Positions 33,645-42,724 are shown, counted from the stretch's first letter. The stretch is DNA of 64,000 nt from JBNKHH01 sp050290245 (GCA_050290245.1 JBNKHH010000080.1:1-64000); one strand, 5' to 3'. Translations and numbers: made by a program. The notes: generated from the sequence alone by a model not told the origin.

Positions 33645-35287
33645 CTGTCGATCCAATCACGCTTTCGGTCATCCAGGCAGGGTTGCAGCAGGTCTGCGAC
33701 GAGATGGACATGAGCTTTTCGCGGGCCGCGTTCTCGCCGGTTATTGCCGAGGCGAACGACCGGTCCGACGGAATCTATGCAGCGGACGATGGTTCTCTGA
33801 TCGCGCAGGGGGCAGGGGGGCTACCGGTGTTCGTCGGGACAATGCAATATTCGACCCGCACGCTGATCGAGATGATCGCGGCCGGGACGGCTGTGGCGCC
33901 GAAGCCCGACGACATTTATATCGTTAACGATCCATATCTGGGCGGCACCCACCTGATGGATGTGCGTTTCGCGCGACCGTTTTACCGCAACGGAGAGATT
34001 TTCTGTTGGCTGTCCAACACCGGCCACTGGCCGGATACAGGCGGGGCGGTGCCTGGCGGATTCTCGGCAAGTGCCACCGCCGTTGAGCAGGAGGGGCTGC
34101 GTCTGCCGCCTGTTCGCCTGTTCAAGGAAGGAGTTCTGGATGCAGAGATTTATGCGATCATCTGCTCGAACATCCGCGTCGCCGACCAGAGGATCGGGGA
34201 CGTTAAGGCGCAGGCCGCCGCGCTCATGGTGGGTGAGGACCGATTGAACGCGCTTTTGGATCGGTATGGCGACGAAGTGGTGCGCGAGGCGATCGGCGAG
34301 TTGCGCCAGCGCGCCGCCTCCCAGATGAGCAGCCTGATCGACGAAATTCCCGACGGAACGTATTCCTCGGTCGCATGGATCGACAGCGATGGTGTCGTCA
34401 ACGAGCCGTTGGCAGTCAGGCTGAACGTCGAAAAGACGCCTGGTCACCTGAAATTCGATTTCAGCGAAAGCAGTCCACCCTGCATGGGGCCGATGAACTC
34501 GGTTCTCGCCACGACTCTCTCGTCGGTCTACCTGGCCATGCGCCACATCTTTCCCGAGGTGCCGATCAGCGCTGGTGCTTTTGAGCCGCTCGAGGTCGTG
34601 CGGCCTGAAGGGACCTTCCTGGACGCCCGGTATCCCCGCCCGGTATCGGGCTGCGCTGCCGAAGTCAGCCAACGTATTGCGGAGGCGGTTTTCGCAGCAT
34701 TGGTCGAGGCCCTGCCGAACCGCGTGACGGCGGCGCCTGCCGGCACAAGCGGCAACTTTGCACTTGGGGGGCACGACCCGAAAACGGGCCGGGATTTCGT
34801 GATGTACCAGCTTTCGGGCGGCGGCTACGGCGGCAATGCCGACCACGACGGATTGGCAAATGGCTGTTCGACGATCGGCATTTCCAAGGCGCCTCCGGTC
34901 GAGATCATGGAGCAGAATTTCCCGGTGCTTTACCATCGTTATGCGCTGCGCGCAGGCTCGGGCGGCCATGGCAAGCACCGGGGAGGCCTGGGGTTGGACT
35001 ATGAAGTTGAGCTTCTTCGCGGCACGGCGCGCGCCAGTTTCGTCATGGACCACGGACGGTACGGACCGCAGGGCGTCCTTGGCGGTGAGGACGGGGCCAA
35101 GAACGAGGTCGAGGTCTGGCGCGACGGCGCGAAATACACGCCCGAGCACTTGTCGAAAGAGCAGGACATCCCGCTGCGGGAGGGCGATCGCGTGCGGGTC
35201 AAGACACCTGGCGGGGGCGGTTTCGGCCCGGCGGCAGAGCGTGATCCGAGCCTGAGCGAGGAAGATCGGCGTCTTGGGCGAGCGTGA
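33641..35287 (+). CDS. hyuB: Hydantoinase/oxoprolinase family protein, HyuB subunit
   Basis: This 548-residue partner of HyuA has typical HyuB blocks: IVNDPYLGGTHLMDVRFARPF (about 91-111), NTGHWPDTGG, the metal-site region GPMNSVLATT, and late glycine-rich GSGGHGKHRGGLGLDYEVE plus VKTPGGGGFGP. Length is normal for the class (520-580). The TGA of hyuA overlaps the ATG. It is the last gene before the LacI operon, which starts 154 bases further on with its own operator. Confidence 0.9.
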   Translation: MTVDPITLSVIQAGLQQVCDEMDMSFSRAAFSPVIAEANDRSDGIYAADDGSLIAQGAGGLPVFVGTMQYSTRTLIEMIAAGTAVAPKPDDIYIVNDPYLGGTHLMDVRFARPFYRNGEIFCWLSNTGHWPDTGGAVPGGFSASATAVEQEGLRLPPVRLFKEGVLDAEIYAIICSNIRVADQRIGDVKAQAAALMVGEDRLNALLDRYGDEVVREAIGELRQRAASQMSSLIDEIPDGTYSSVAWIDSDGVVNEPLAVRLNVEKTPGHLKFDFSESSPPCMGPMNSVLATTLSSVYLAMRHIFPEVPISAGAFEPLEVVRPEGTFLDARYPRPVSGCAAEVSQRIAEAVFAALVEALPNRVTAAPAGTSGNFALGGHDPKTGRDFVMYQLSGGGYGGNADHDGLANGCSTIGISKAPPVEIMEQNFPVLYHRYALRAGSGGHGKHRGGLGLDYEVELLRGTARASFVMDHGRYGPQGVLGGEDGAKNEVEVWRDGAKYTPEHLSKEQDIPLREGDRVRVKTPGGGGFGPAAERDPSLSEEDRRLGRA

Positions 35288-35395
35288 TTCTTTTCCAGAA
35301 AAACCAGTGAAAAGCAGAACAAAGACGCGCTGACTTTGGCCAGCGTTTGATGCCCGAATGCTCGGCCAAATGAAAGAACATTCGAAAACTCCTTG

Positions 35396-35411
35396 CCGAA
35401 ACCGGTTTCGG
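35396..35411. promoter_or_regulatory. Perfect 16-base palindrome upstream of the LacI gene
   Basis: CCGAAACCGGTTTCGG is a perfect inverted repeat with a central CG, the usual form of a LacI-family operator. It lies 29 bases before the start of the lacI-type gene at 35441, so autoregulation of the whole sugar operon is likely. Confidence 0.75.
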
Positions 35412-35440
35412 AAATCAGTTTTTGATTCGGGGAGAGGTTC

Positions 35441-36580
35441 TTGAACGCATCAGATCGCATACATTCCGGCGTCAGGCCGTCGCGCGTCACCATCACGGAC
35501 GTGGCCGATGCATTGGGCTTGTCCAAGGGAACCGTGTCACGGGCGCTAAACAACTACCCCGACATTTCCGACGCGACCCGCCAGAGAGTCCGGCGCAAGG
35601 CCGAGACCATGGGATACCGCCCGCTGGCGCAAGCTCAGGCAATCCGCACAGGGAGAACCCGGACCATCGGTCTTGTCCTGCAAACCGACATCGCGGGGGC
35701 TCAGCGCCCGTTCCTGTCGGAATTCCTGGCAGGCGCGACGACGGCGGCAAGTTCAGAGAGCTGGACATTGACCGTTGCAACGGCCGGGGGCGAGCAAGAG
35801 ATGCTGAAGACGCTTGAGCGTCTGGTCAGCGAACACAAGGCAGATGGGTTCATCCTTCCGCGCACCTATGAAGTCGATGCACGCGCGGCGTTCCTGCTGG
35901 AGCAGAATGTCCCGTTCGTTCTGTTCGGACGGGTCCGAGACGATACCGGGTGCGCATGGTTCGATATTCTTGGCGAAGAGGCCATGAAAGAGGCAGTTGC
36001 CCGTCTGGTTCAGCACGGTCATAGCCGGATCGCCTTTGTGAACGGCGGCGCGGAATATAACTTCAGTCACCTGCGAGAGGCCGGTTTCCGGGCTGGCATG
36101 GCGCAGGCTGGTCTCGAGGTGGACGAGATGCTCGTCGCCTGTCGGGCCATGACGCGGGAAGCTGGTGCCTCGGCGACGGCGGAACTTCTGAGCCAGGCAA
36201 GACCGCCGACAGCTATTGTATTCGCAGTCGATATGGGGGCCCTGGGCGCCTATGACGCGGCCGAAGCAACAGGCCTTGAGATCGGTGTCGACCTGTCGGT
36301 GATTTCGTATGACGGCATCCCGGAATGTGACTGGGTCCGGCCGCGACTTTCGACTTTCCGCGTAGATAGCCGCATGGCCGGCGAGCGACTGGCACGCCTG
36401 TTGATCCGCCGTATCCGCGGCGAAGCCCCGGAGGCCCTGCGCGAAACCGGATTGGCGATGCTGAGCCCTGGCGGATCTGACGGGCGGCCTGAAAAGACAT
36501 CCGAAGAACTTGCCTTGCACCTGGAGTCGCTGGGCGAGCCTGTAAAATCTCTTGTCTCACTTGGAGGAAAACATGACTAA
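35441..36580 (+). CDS. LacI-family transcriptional regulator
   Basis: The 379-residue repressor has an N-terminal LacI helix-turn-helix (VTITDVADALGLSKGTVSRA, residues 16-35) and a periplasmic-binding-like sensor domain (from about 70). The start is a TTG at 35441 preceded by GGGGAGAGG; no ATG exists before the HTH. It is the first gene of the operon and its stop overlaps the binding-protein ATG by 8 bases (ATGACTAA), so regulator and transporter are translationally coupled. The ligand is likely the imported sugar or its derivative. Confidence 0.9.
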   Translation: MNASDRIHSGVRPSRVTITDVADALGLSKGTVSRALNNYPDISDATRQRVRRKAETMGYRPLAQAQAIRTGRTRTIGLVLQTDIAGAQRPFLSEFLAGATTAASSESWTLTVATAGGEQEMLKTLERLVSEHKADGFILPRTYEVDARAAFLLEQNVPFVLFGRVRDDTGCAWFDILGEEAMKEAVARLVQHGHSRIAFVNGGAEYNFSHLREAGFRAGMAQAGLEVDEMLVACRAMTREAGASATAELLSQARPPTAIVFAVDMGALGAYDAAEATGLEIGVDLSVISYDGIPECDWVRPRLSTFRVDSRMAGERLARLLIRRIRGEAPEALRETGLAMLSPGGSDGRPEKTSEELALHLESLGEPVKSLVSLGGKHD

Positions 36581-37925
36581 CCGAAAACACCTGGCCCGCC
36601 TGCTGGCGACAGCTTCGGTCGGCCTTGCACTGACGGCCATGACGGCCTCGGCGGATATCCGGTTCTGGACTACCGAAGAGCAGCCCGAACGTCTAGCCAA
36701 GCAGGAAGAAATGGCCGCTGCCTTCAAGGCCGAGACCGGTATTGGTGTCGAGGTGATCCCGGTTTCCGAAAGTGATCTGGGCACGCGCGCGACGGCAGCT
36801 TTCGCTGCAGGCGACCTGCCGGACGTCATTTATCACACGCTGCAGTATGCGCTGCCCTGGACCGAGGCCGGTATCCTTGACAGCGAAGCCGCGTCGGAAG
36901 TGATCGAGGAGTTGGGCACGGACACCTTCGCGCCCGGCGCGTTGTCGATGGCAGCAACCGAGGATGGCTGGGCCAGCGTTCCGGTGGACGGCTGGACGCA
37001 GATGATCGTGTATCGAAAGGACCTGTTCGATGCGAATGGTTTGACCGCGCCGACGACTTATGCCGCCGTGACCGCTGCGATTGAAAAGCTGCACAACCCG
37101 CCGGAAATGTTCGGTTTCGTTGCTGCAACCAAGGTTGACGAGAACTTCATGAGCCAGGTTCTTGAGCATGTCTTCCTTGCCAACGGCGCGACGCCGGTCG
37201 GCCCGGATGGGTTCACCGGTTTCGACGAGAAAAAGACGACCGAAGTCCTTGAATTCTACAAGACCATCTCTGACGCTTCGCCCGAGGGCGAGCTGTACTG
37301 GGACCAGTCACGCTCGCTCTATTTCGCGGGCGACGCCGCGATGATCATCTGGTCGCCCTTCATCCTGGACGAACTGGCCGGCCTGCGTGACAGCGCTCCG
37401 CCGACCATCAACGACGATCCGACCAGTGGCGAACTGGCGTCGAAAACCGGGATCGTGACCAACTTTGCCGGACCGTCGAACCCTGCCGGAGCGGCCTGGG
37501 GTGACATCCGGTATTTCGGCATCACCGCCGACGCTGATATCGACGAGGCACAGGCTTTCGTGAAGTTTTCGATGGATGAGGGCTATGCATCGACCTTGTC
37601 GATCGCGCCCGAGGGGAAGTTCCCGGTGCGTCGCGGCAACGCCGGTAATCCGACGGCCTTTGTTGAAGCCTGGTCCAAACTGGACGTTGGCGTCGATCGC
37701 AAGGCCCCGCTGTCAGCGCTGTACGATGCCTCGATGATCGACGAGATCGTTGGCGGTCTGGACGTCGCGCAACGCTGGGGGGTCTCGGAAGGTCAGCTTG
37801 CTTTGGCGTCCAAGATCATCAACAGCCAGGCCATCAACCGGGTCGTGCGCGAGTACATCGATGGTGACATCGACGCTGCAGGCGCGGTTGCCAAGATGAA
37901 CGAAGAACTGGGCGCAATCGAGTAA
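36573..37925 (+). CDS. Sugar ABC transporter binding protein (family 1)
   Basis: The 450-residue periplasmic protein starts at 36573 behind TTGGAGGAAA, with a signal peptide ending TAMTASA/DIRFW. The opening of the mature part (RFWTTEEQPERLAKQEEMAAAF) and DLPDVIYHTLQYALPWTEAG are typical of sugar-binding family 1 (MalE/AglE-like). It delivers solute to the MalF/MalG-type permeases encoded downstream. The GH63-like gene in the same operon suggests a glycosylated small solute rather than a plain disaccharide. Confidence 0.88.
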   Translation: MTNRKHLARLLATASVGLALTAMTASADIRFWTTEEQPERLAKQEEMAAAFKAETGIGVEVIPVSESDLGTRATAAFAAGDLPDVIYHTLQYALPWTEAGILDSEAASEVIEELGTDTFAPGALSMAATEDGWASVPVDGWTQMIVYRKDLFDANGLTAPTTYAAVTAAIEKLHNPPEMFGFVAATKVDENFMSQVLEHVFLANGATPVGPDGFTGFDEKKTTEVLEFYKTISDASPEGELYWDQSRSLYFAGDAAMIIWSPFILDELAGLRDSAPPTINDDPTSGELASKTGIVTNFAGPSNPAGAAWGDIRYFGITADADIDEAQAFVKFSMDEGYASTLSIAPEGKFPVRRGNAGNPTAFVEAWSKLDVGVDRKAPLSALYDASMIDEIVGGLDVAQRWGVSEGQLALASKIINSQAINRVVREYIDGDIDAAGAVAKMNEELGAIE

Positions 37926-37935
37926 GTACCCTTCC

Positions 37936-37961
37936 AGGGCGGCGGGTATCGCTGCCGCCCT
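37936..37961 (+). terminator. GC hairpin between binding-protein and permease genes
   Basis: AGGGCGGC (37936-37943) pairs perfectly with GCCGCCCT (37954-37961) around a ten-base loop. It starts 11 bases after the binding-protein stop and has no T run, so it is probably an mRNA-stability or attenuation element. Confidence 0.6.
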
Positions 37962-37984
37962 AATTGCTGGTCGAGGATTGTTCG

Positions 37985-39217
37985 ATGTCTTCCGCTCTCC
38001 CACCTACCGGGACCGGACCCCTGGGCCGTCGCGAAGCGCGCCTGGCATGGGGGCTGTTGGCCCCGACCATCGCCATCGTTTCGGCCGTCGTGGTGCTGCC
38101 GTTGCTGGCGATCTTCTGGATCAGCTTCAAGCCGATCGGGCTGGCCGATTTGCGTCCGCCGGCGCCTGTCGTTCGCGAGGCCTTACGCGGATCTGGCGAC
38201 GAGATGCGGATCCAGTACCGGGTGCGCAACTCGTCACAAAGCGAGATCATTCGTGGCGTTACCCTTAGTGACATTCTTCCCGAGACAGTCACGGTCGCAA
38301 ATGCAGACGAACGCTGCGAAACCGGTGACGGGCATATCTTTTGCGATTTGGGCGATCTTGAGGGCGGTGCGCGCGACCAAGTGGAAATCTATGTATCGCT
38401 CAACGGTCCGAAGGATGAAGCTGAGGCTGCCATCGAGGACTCGGAGCCGGCGGTGACCGGCAAGGGCAAGAACATCCTGACGAACATGGAATTCACCGGC
38501 AAGAACTTTGCCCGGATCTTCAACGGGGGTGAGTTCTGGGGCGTTCTTGGCGTGACGATCTTCTACACGGTTTTCGGCACGATCGGTGCGCTGGTCACGG
38601 GGCTATTCGCAGCGATGCTCTTGAACAAAGAGTTCAAGGGTCAGGGCTTCCTCAGGGGGCTTTACCTATTCCCCTATGTCGCTCCCGTGATCGCCGTGGC
38701 CTTCGCCTGGATCATCCTGTTCGATCCTTTCTCGGGCAGTGCAAACGCGCTCCTGGTGCAGATGGGAGTGTCGGAAAGCTCGATCAATTTTTTCGGGGAA
38801 AAGCCGCTGGCGCTCATCATGGTAACGGTCTTTGAGATTTGGCGATACTTCCCCTTGTCCTTCCTGTTCATCCTGGCGCGGATGCAGTCGATCGACTCGT
38901 CGATGTATGAGGCCGCCGACATGGACGGAGCCTCGCCGTTCCAGAAGTTCTGGTATCTGAGCCTGCCGCAACTTCTGGGCATCCTCTCGGTTCTGTTCCT
39001 GCTGCGCTTTATCTGGACGTTCAACAAGTTCGACGACATCTTCCTGTTGACGGGTGGCAACGCAGGGACGCGGACGCTGACCGTGAACGTCTATGAGCAA
39101 GCCTTTGCGGTGTCGAATATCGGTGCGGGCGCGGCCGTGGCGATGGTCATCTTTAGCAGCCTCGTCCTGTTCAGCCTGTTCTTCTTCAAATACGTCAGTC
39201 GGGAAGAGGGGCTATGA
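37985..39217 (+). CDS. Sugar ABC transporter permease, MalF-like with Ig/DUF11-like periplasmic insert
   Basis: The 410-residue permease starts at 37985 (GAGGA upstream). TM1 lies at about 23-48. A large periplasmic loop (about 52-172) then holds a beta-rich segment RIQYRVRNSSQSEIIRGVTL...LPETVTV with two cysteines (C111, C120) and CDLGDLEGGARDQVEIYV. This has the look of a DUF11/TIGR01451 Ig-like repeat. The remaining five or so helices and the EAA loop (YEAADMDGASPFQKFWYLS) are standard. E. coli MalF also has a large P2 loop that docks the binding protein, but of a different kind. It overlaps the next permease by 4 bases. Confidence 0.87.
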   Translation: MSSALPPTGTGPLGRREARLAWGLLAPTIAIVSAVVVLPLLAIFWISFKPIGLADLRPPAPVVREALRGSGDEMRIQYRVRNSSQSEIIRGVTLSDILPETVTVANADERCETGDGHIFCDLGDLEGGARDQVEIYVSLNGPKDEAEAAIEDSEPAVTGKGKNILTNMEFTGKNFARIFNGGEFWGVLGVTIFYTVFGTIGALVTGLFAAMLLNKEFKGQGFLRGLYLFPYVAPVIAVAFAWIILFDPFSGSANALLVQMGVSESSINFFGEKPLALIMVTVFEIWRYFPLSFLFILARMQSIDSSMYEAADMDGASPFQKFWYLSLPQLLGILSVLFLLRFIWTFNKFDDIFLLTGGNAGTRTLTVNVYEQAFAVSNIGAGAAVAMVIFSSLVLFSLFFFKYVSREEGL

Positions 39218-40443
39218 AGGCACTTCGTTTCGGATATGTCGCGGGACCTGTCATCGGGGCCTTATGGACCTTTGTCATGGCGGTCGTCGCCTGCATCGTG
39301 ATGAGCTTTTTTACCGGCGAGGCATTGAAGCCCGCGCTGGTTCCGTGCCTGGTTTTCGGGGCGTGGCTTGGGTTTGTCTGGCTGCCGGACGGAGGTCGGA
39401 CGCGAGTGAGCCGGATTGCCTGGAGTGTTGGCCTCGCAGTTTTCCCGGCCCTAGTGTTCATCTTGATCGCACCGGCGCTTGTCGGAGGCGGCGAGACGAC
39501 AACATTCACGCTGGTGATGACCTGGGTGATCTTCGCGGTATCGGCGGCATGGCCGTTGGAAATCATGCTGCGCCCTTTGCCATTCGACGCCGCCACGCGG
39601 CACGAGTTCGAGGATGCGGTCATCCGGTTTCTGACCGGGGCTGGCTATGTGTTCTTTACCGCCATCGTCGTAATCCCGTTTTACGTCATGGTGATGACGA
39701 GCCTGAAGAACCAGTCCGAGCTGATCCAGAACCCGCTGGATTTCACAGTTGACCTGTCCAAGGGGCTGGGTCTGTTCCGCAGCTACGTCGAGCTGTTTAC
39801 CGATTTCAATTTTGGGTCGTACCTGTGGACGTCGTTTTATGTCTCGGTGTTGACGGTGCTGCTGACGCTGTTGTTCAGCGTGCCTGGCGCCTATGCGGTG
39901 GCGCGGCTGAAGTTCCGGGGGCAGGCGGCGTTTTCGCGGTCAATCCTTTTGATCTACATGGTGCCGATGATCGTGCTGGCTCTGCCGATCTACATCGCTT
40001 TTTCGATGACGGGTCTCAGGAATACCGTGTTTGGCCTGGTGATGATCTATCCGGTCACCACTATTCCCGTCGCGCTCTACATGCTTCAGGGATACTTCCG
40101 TGGCCTCCCCGCGGAGGTAGAAGAGGCCGGGCTGATGGACGGGTTGTCGCGGCTGGCGGTGATCTGGAAGATCACGCTCCCGCTCAGTCTGCCCGCCCTG
40201 GCCTCGGTTTCGCTATATGTTTTCATGATCGCCTGGAACGAGTTCCTCCTGGCCTTCATGCTGTTGGACGACCCGTCCAAATTCACCCTGACGCGGGGCA
40301 TCGCGTCATTGAATTCGTCCGAGATTCCGCGCCAGCACCTGATGGCGGGCAGCGTGATCGCGACGGTTCCGATCATGGTCCTTTTCCTTGGCCTTGAGCG
40401 GTTCATGACCAAGGGCCTGACAGCCGGGAGTGTGAAGGGATGA
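39214..40443 (+). CDS. Sugar ABC transporter permease, MalG-like with N-terminal membrane extension
   Basis: The 409-residue permease is about 125 residues longer than a typical MalG. The extra N-terminal part contains about four hydrophobic segments (roughly 8-32, 40-57, 68-90, 98-118). A normal MalG domain follows from about 135, with LKNQSELIQNPLDF, the EAA loop AEVEEAGLMDGLSRLAVIWKI and a C-terminal segment ending KGLTAGSVKG. It overlaps both neighbours by 4 bases, so no separate start for the extension is visible. The extension may pair with the enlarged MalF-like partner. Confidence 0.86.
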   Translation: MKALRFGYVAGPVIGALWTFVMAVVACIVMSFFTGEALKPALVPCLVFGAWLGFVWLPDGGRTRVSRIAWSVGLAVFPALVFILIAPALVGGGETTTFTLVMTWVIFAVSAAWPLEIMLRPLPFDAATRHEFEDAVIRFLTGAGYVFFTAIVVIPFYVMVMTSLKNQSELIQNPLDFTVDLSKGLGLFRSYVELFTDFNFGSYLWTSFYVSVLTVLLTLLFSVPGAYAVARLKFRGQAAFSRSILLIYMVPMIVLALPIYIAFSMTGLRNTVFGLVMIYPVTTIPVALYMLQGYFRGLPAEVEEAGLMDGLSRLAVIWKITLPLSLPALASVSLYVFMIAWNEFLLAFMLLDDPSKFTLTRGIASLNSSEIPRQHLMAGSVIATVPIMVLFLGLERFMTKGLTAGSVKG

Positions 40444-41708
40444 CGACGATGGATCACATGGCGCTGGACCAGCAGGCGCGGGCGATCTTGCGGGGCAATG
40501 ACCGGGGCACCTACACAGTCCCGACGGCGGGCCTGTACCCATATCAGTGGAACTGGGATTCCGCTTTTGCGGCCTGGGGATTCTCACGGTTCGACACGCA
40601 TCGGGCCTGGCGCGAGATCGAGACCCTTTTGTCCGGACAGTGGGAGTCCGGCATGGTGCCGCATATCCTGTTCCATTCGCCCGACCCTGGGTATTTTCCC
40701 GGTCCGGATGTCTGGGGTACCGAGGGGAAGGGGCCGGTTTCGTCTTCAGGGATCAGCCAGCCTCCGGTCGCGGCGACCTTCGCCCGTGCCATCTGGGACA
40801 GCGACCCTGATTGCGGGACAATCCATTTGCCTGCCGTTTATCCAAAGCTGGTCAACTGGCACCGCTGGTTCATGCGGTGGCGTTCCGACGATGGCGCGAT
40901 TTTCGTGGTCCATCCCTGGGAGGCCGGGCGGGACAACTGCGCCGACTGGGACGGTGCGATGGCCAATATCGACCCTGTCGGAGTCGGTGAATACACCCGC
41001 CGCGACACCAGCCACGTGGACCCGGCGATGCGTCCGACCAAGGAAGACTATGACAGGTATATCTGGCTGGTTCAGCGCAGCCGGGGACTTGGATGGGACG
41101 ACGCAAAGTTGGCACAGGATGCCCCATTCCGGGTGGCCGATCCGACCATGACATTTATCTTGCTGCGTGCGAACAGAGACCTCGCTGCTCTGGGTCGTGC
41201 TCTGGGTGAGGACGTGAGCGAGATCGAAGGATGGATCGCTACGATCGAACGCGGGGCAAGGCGATTGAAGAACCCGGACCTCGGGATTTTCGATGCAATT
41301 GATCTGAACACCGGCGCGCGTTCCGAAGTTGCGTCGAATGCCTCGTTCCTGTGCTGGTACGCGGGCATCGAAGACGCAGACATGATGCACAAGCTGAATG
41401 AGACGTTCGAGGCCTGTCCGTTCCCGGTGCCCAGCCACGACGTCGCCCATCCCGGCTTCAACCCCAAGCGGTATTGGCGGGGGCCCACATGGGCGGTCGT
41501 CAACGCGCTGATCGGAATTGGGCTTAGAGACTTTGGTCACTTTGTGCAGGCAGAGAGCTTGCGGCAGGCCACCGCCCGGCTGATCGGTGAGCACGGGTTC
41601 GCCGAATATTTCGATCCGATCACCGGCGATCCGGCCGGAGGCGGCACTTTCACCTGGACGGCGGCCGTCTGGTTGGCCTGGGCCAGCCCAAGCGCGGGAG
41701 ACATCTGA
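40440..41708 (+). CDS. GH63-like glycoside hydrolase (glucosylglycerate/mannosylglycerate hydrolase type)
   Basis: The 422-residue cytoplasmic (alpha/alpha)6-barrel hydrolase has no signal peptide. The opening TYTVPTAGLYPYQWNWDSAF, the middle HPWEAGRDNCADWD (about 160-173) and the late FAEYFDPITGDPAGGGTFTWTAA (about 387-409) match the GH63 subgroup that hydrolyses glucosylglycerate and mannosylglycerate. The Asp in the middle block and Glu in AEYFDP are the expected acid/base pair. It overlaps the permease and touches the ATPase (TGATG). It probably splits the imported solute inside the cell; other alpha-glucosides are possible. Confidence 0.78.
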   Translation: MTTMDHMALDQQARAILRGNDRGTYTVPTAGLYPYQWNWDSAFAAWGFSRFDTHRAWREIETLLSGQWESGMVPHILFHSPDPGYFPGPDVWGTEGKGPVSSSGISQPPVAATFARAIWDSDPDCGTIHLPAVYPKLVNWHRWFMRWRSDDGAIFVVHPWEAGRDNCADWDGAMANIDPVGVGEYTRRDTSHVDPAMRPTKEDYDRYIWLVQRSRGLGWDDAKLAQDAPFRVADPTMTFILLRANRDLAALGRALGEDVSEIEGWIATIERGARRLKNPDLGIFDAIDLNTGARSEVASNASFLCWYAGIEDADMMHKLNETFEACPFPVPSHDVAHPGFNPKRYWRGPTWAVVNALIGIGLRDFGHFVQAESLRQATARLIGEHGFAEYFDPITGDPAGGGTFTWTAAVWLAWASPSAGDI

Positions 41709-42724
41709 TGGGATCAATCGCTTTGGAAGCCGTCGAAAAGTGGTTCGGCGATGTCCAGGTCATCAAGGGCATCGACCTTGATATCGCGGATGGAGAGTTC
41801 GTCGTCTTCGTGGGTCCGTCAGGATGCGGGAAATCGACGCTCTTGCGGATGATTGGCGGACTTGAGGAAATCAGCCGGGGACGATTGCTGATTGATGGAG
41901 ACGACAAGAGTGCCGACCCGCCCTCAAAGCGAGGCTTGACGATGGTGTTCCAGTCCTATGCGCTTTATCCGCATATGAGCGTACGTGAAAACATGGGGTT
42001 TTCGCTGAAGACGGCAGGAGCGCCGAAAGCTGAGATCGACCAGAAGGTTGACGCGGCTGCAAAGATTCTCAAGCTTGATCCCTATCTCGACCGGCGCCCG
42101 AAGGCCTTGAGTGGCGGACAGCGGCAGAGGGTTGCAATTGGGCGATCAATCGTGCGCGATCCCACGGCATTTCTTTTCGACGAGCCACTGTCCAATCTGG
42201 ACGCGGCCTTGCGGGTCGAGATGCGGTACGAGATCGCAAAGTTGCACCAGTCGCTTAAACGCACGATGATCTATGTCACCCATGACCAGGTCGAAGCGAT
42301 GACACTGGCCGACCGGATCGTGGTTCTGGAATTCGGCACGATTGCTCAGGTCGGCACGCCGCGAGAGTTGTATGAAAAGCCTGCCAATCTGTTCGTGGCC
42401 GAGTTTATCGGTTCGCCCAAGATGAACATTCTGGATTGCGCCGCGGATGACCTGCGGCTGACGCCGGCCAATGGTGCAGTCAAGGTTGGCATTCGGCCCG
42501 AACACATGCTTGTTGGCGCAACCGGTGAAGGCATTCTGGATGGCACCGTCGATGTGCTCGAGTACCTGGGCGCGGACACCTATCTGATTGTCGACTGCGG
42601 CGCTGCGGGCCGGGTGACGCTGCGAACCGATGGCGATACCGACATTCGGGAAGGTCAGCGCATCGGGCTGATCGCGCCCGAGGAACGACTGCATTATTTC
42701 GACGAGAAAGGCTCTGCCGTCTGA
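41708..42724 (+). CDS. Sugar ABC transporter ATPase (MalK/UgpC type)
   Basis: The 338-residue ATPase has Walker A GPSGCGKSTLLRM, signature LSGGQRQRVAIGRS, Walker B AFLFDEPLSNLDA and an H-loop YVTHDQVEAM, with a C-terminal TOBE domain from about 240. It closes the LacI-SBP-permease-permease-hydrolase-ATPase operon, with a 1-base overlap with the hydrolase. An intact ATPase means this importer does not depend on the UgpC encoded 25 kb away. Confidence 0.92.
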   Translation: MGSIALEAVEKWFGDVQVIKGIDLDIADGEFVVFVGPSGCGKSTLLRMIGGLEEISRGRLLIDGDDKSADPPSKRGLTMVFQSYALYPHMSVRENMGFSLKTAGAPKAEIDQKVDAAAKILKLDPYLDRRPKALSGGQRQRVAIGRSIVRDPTAFLFDEPLSNLDAALRVEMRYEIAKLHQSLKRTMIYVTHDQVEAMTLADRIVVLEFGTIAQVGTPRELYEKPANLFVAEFIGSPKMNILDCAADDLRLTPANGAVKVGIRPEHMLVGATGEGILDGTVDVLEYLGADTYLIVDCGAAGRVTLRTDGDTDIREGQRIGLIAPEERLHYFDEKGSAV

